Source of the DNA: Pseudomonadota bacterium
GTDB lineage: Bacteria > Myxococcota_A > Polyangia > Polyangiales > Polyangiaceae
Direction of reading: 5' to 3'
Assembly (NCBI GenBank): GCA_023460875.1
Contig: JAEWOQ010000192.1
Span: 1-22,150 of the forward strand
Length of the DNA stretch: 22,150 bases
A program made the position numbers and the translations under genes. Below the pieces are notes generated by a model. That model did not search any database. It was not told where the DNA came from and saw nothing but the letters and a program-made list of their open reading frames with translations. Positions 22,009-22,150 of the stretch are shown one piece after another. Position 1 is the stretch's first letter. The number at the start of each line of letters is the position of its first letter.

Positions 22009-22150
22009 ACTCATTTCGGAGCCCCACAGGCGAAGCGTACAAACGCACCCTCTCCGAAACCCCGCCCCCACCGCGCCGCACCGCTCGCACAGCCCTCTCC
22101 GGCGGCACCTCACCCGCCTCATCCGCCTCACCCTGGCAGGGGGTTTCTCT

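Noticed and set aside
21790..22131. 113-codon minus-strand frame at the right edge
   Set aside because: It overlaps the 3' end of the lipoprotein gene and gives Arg/Gly-rich sequence without motifs; likely a shadow.

Overview
The window is very GC-rich with strongly G/C-biased third codon positions. It reads like a chromosomal segment of a myxobacterium-like deltaproteobacterium (Myxococcota, possibly Polyangia). The basis is an inference from style: many lipoproteins, a Cys-rich secreted protein of the 'ACGGG' type, short and overlapping gene spacing, and a mix of housekeeping genes (holB, thiE, murB, alaS) with lineage-specific surface proteins. I see no phage, transposase, integrase, CRISPR, rRNA or tRNA.

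Layout. 1-220: leader with a palindrome before a TetR-type regulator (221-1057, +). 1058-1212: direct repeat and strong hairpin, then DNA polymerase III delta' (holB, +), tail-to-tail with thiE (-). A two-part lipoprotein of unknown function (2962-4200, +) converges on a minus-strand operon yeaH-spoVR-TPR lipoprotein (8293 down to 4232). Divergent from it is a plus-strand operon of a tandem-ACT regulator, a DHH-type phosphoesterase-like protein and a GDPD phosphodiesterase (8398-10919). This converges with a minus-strand pair: an unusual HARE-HTH / Arg-Asp repeat / Mrr-like protein (13626-11878) and a translationally coupled LolA/LolB-like lipoprotein (11878-10868). A 402-base regulatory gap follows, then a small hypothetical gene and murB (+), which overlaps the end of alaS (-). 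alaS lies downstream of a family-4-like glycosyltransferase (-). The right end is a 745-residue Cys-rich lipoprotein (+) with a hairpin after it.

How genes may work together. YeaH (vWA/DUF444) and SpoVR normally travel with the kinase PrkA; here prkA is not adjacent and a TPR lipoprotein follows instead. The most unusual gene is the HARE/RD/Mrr-like protein: two winged-helix-like segments flank a 60-residue Arg/Asp/Glu/Gly repeat, followed by a restriction-endonuclease fold whose catalytic residues look replaced. Its upstream gap holds two GAAC-N4-GTTC palindromes, resembling LexA-type operators of Gram-positive bacteria.

A second theme is in-frame tandem duplication of 15 or 18 bases in low-complexity parts of several unrelated genes, the clearest being a seven-copy 15-base array inside the signal-peptide region of the TPR lipoprotein. 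All functional assignments come from reading motifs by eye; no database search was possible.
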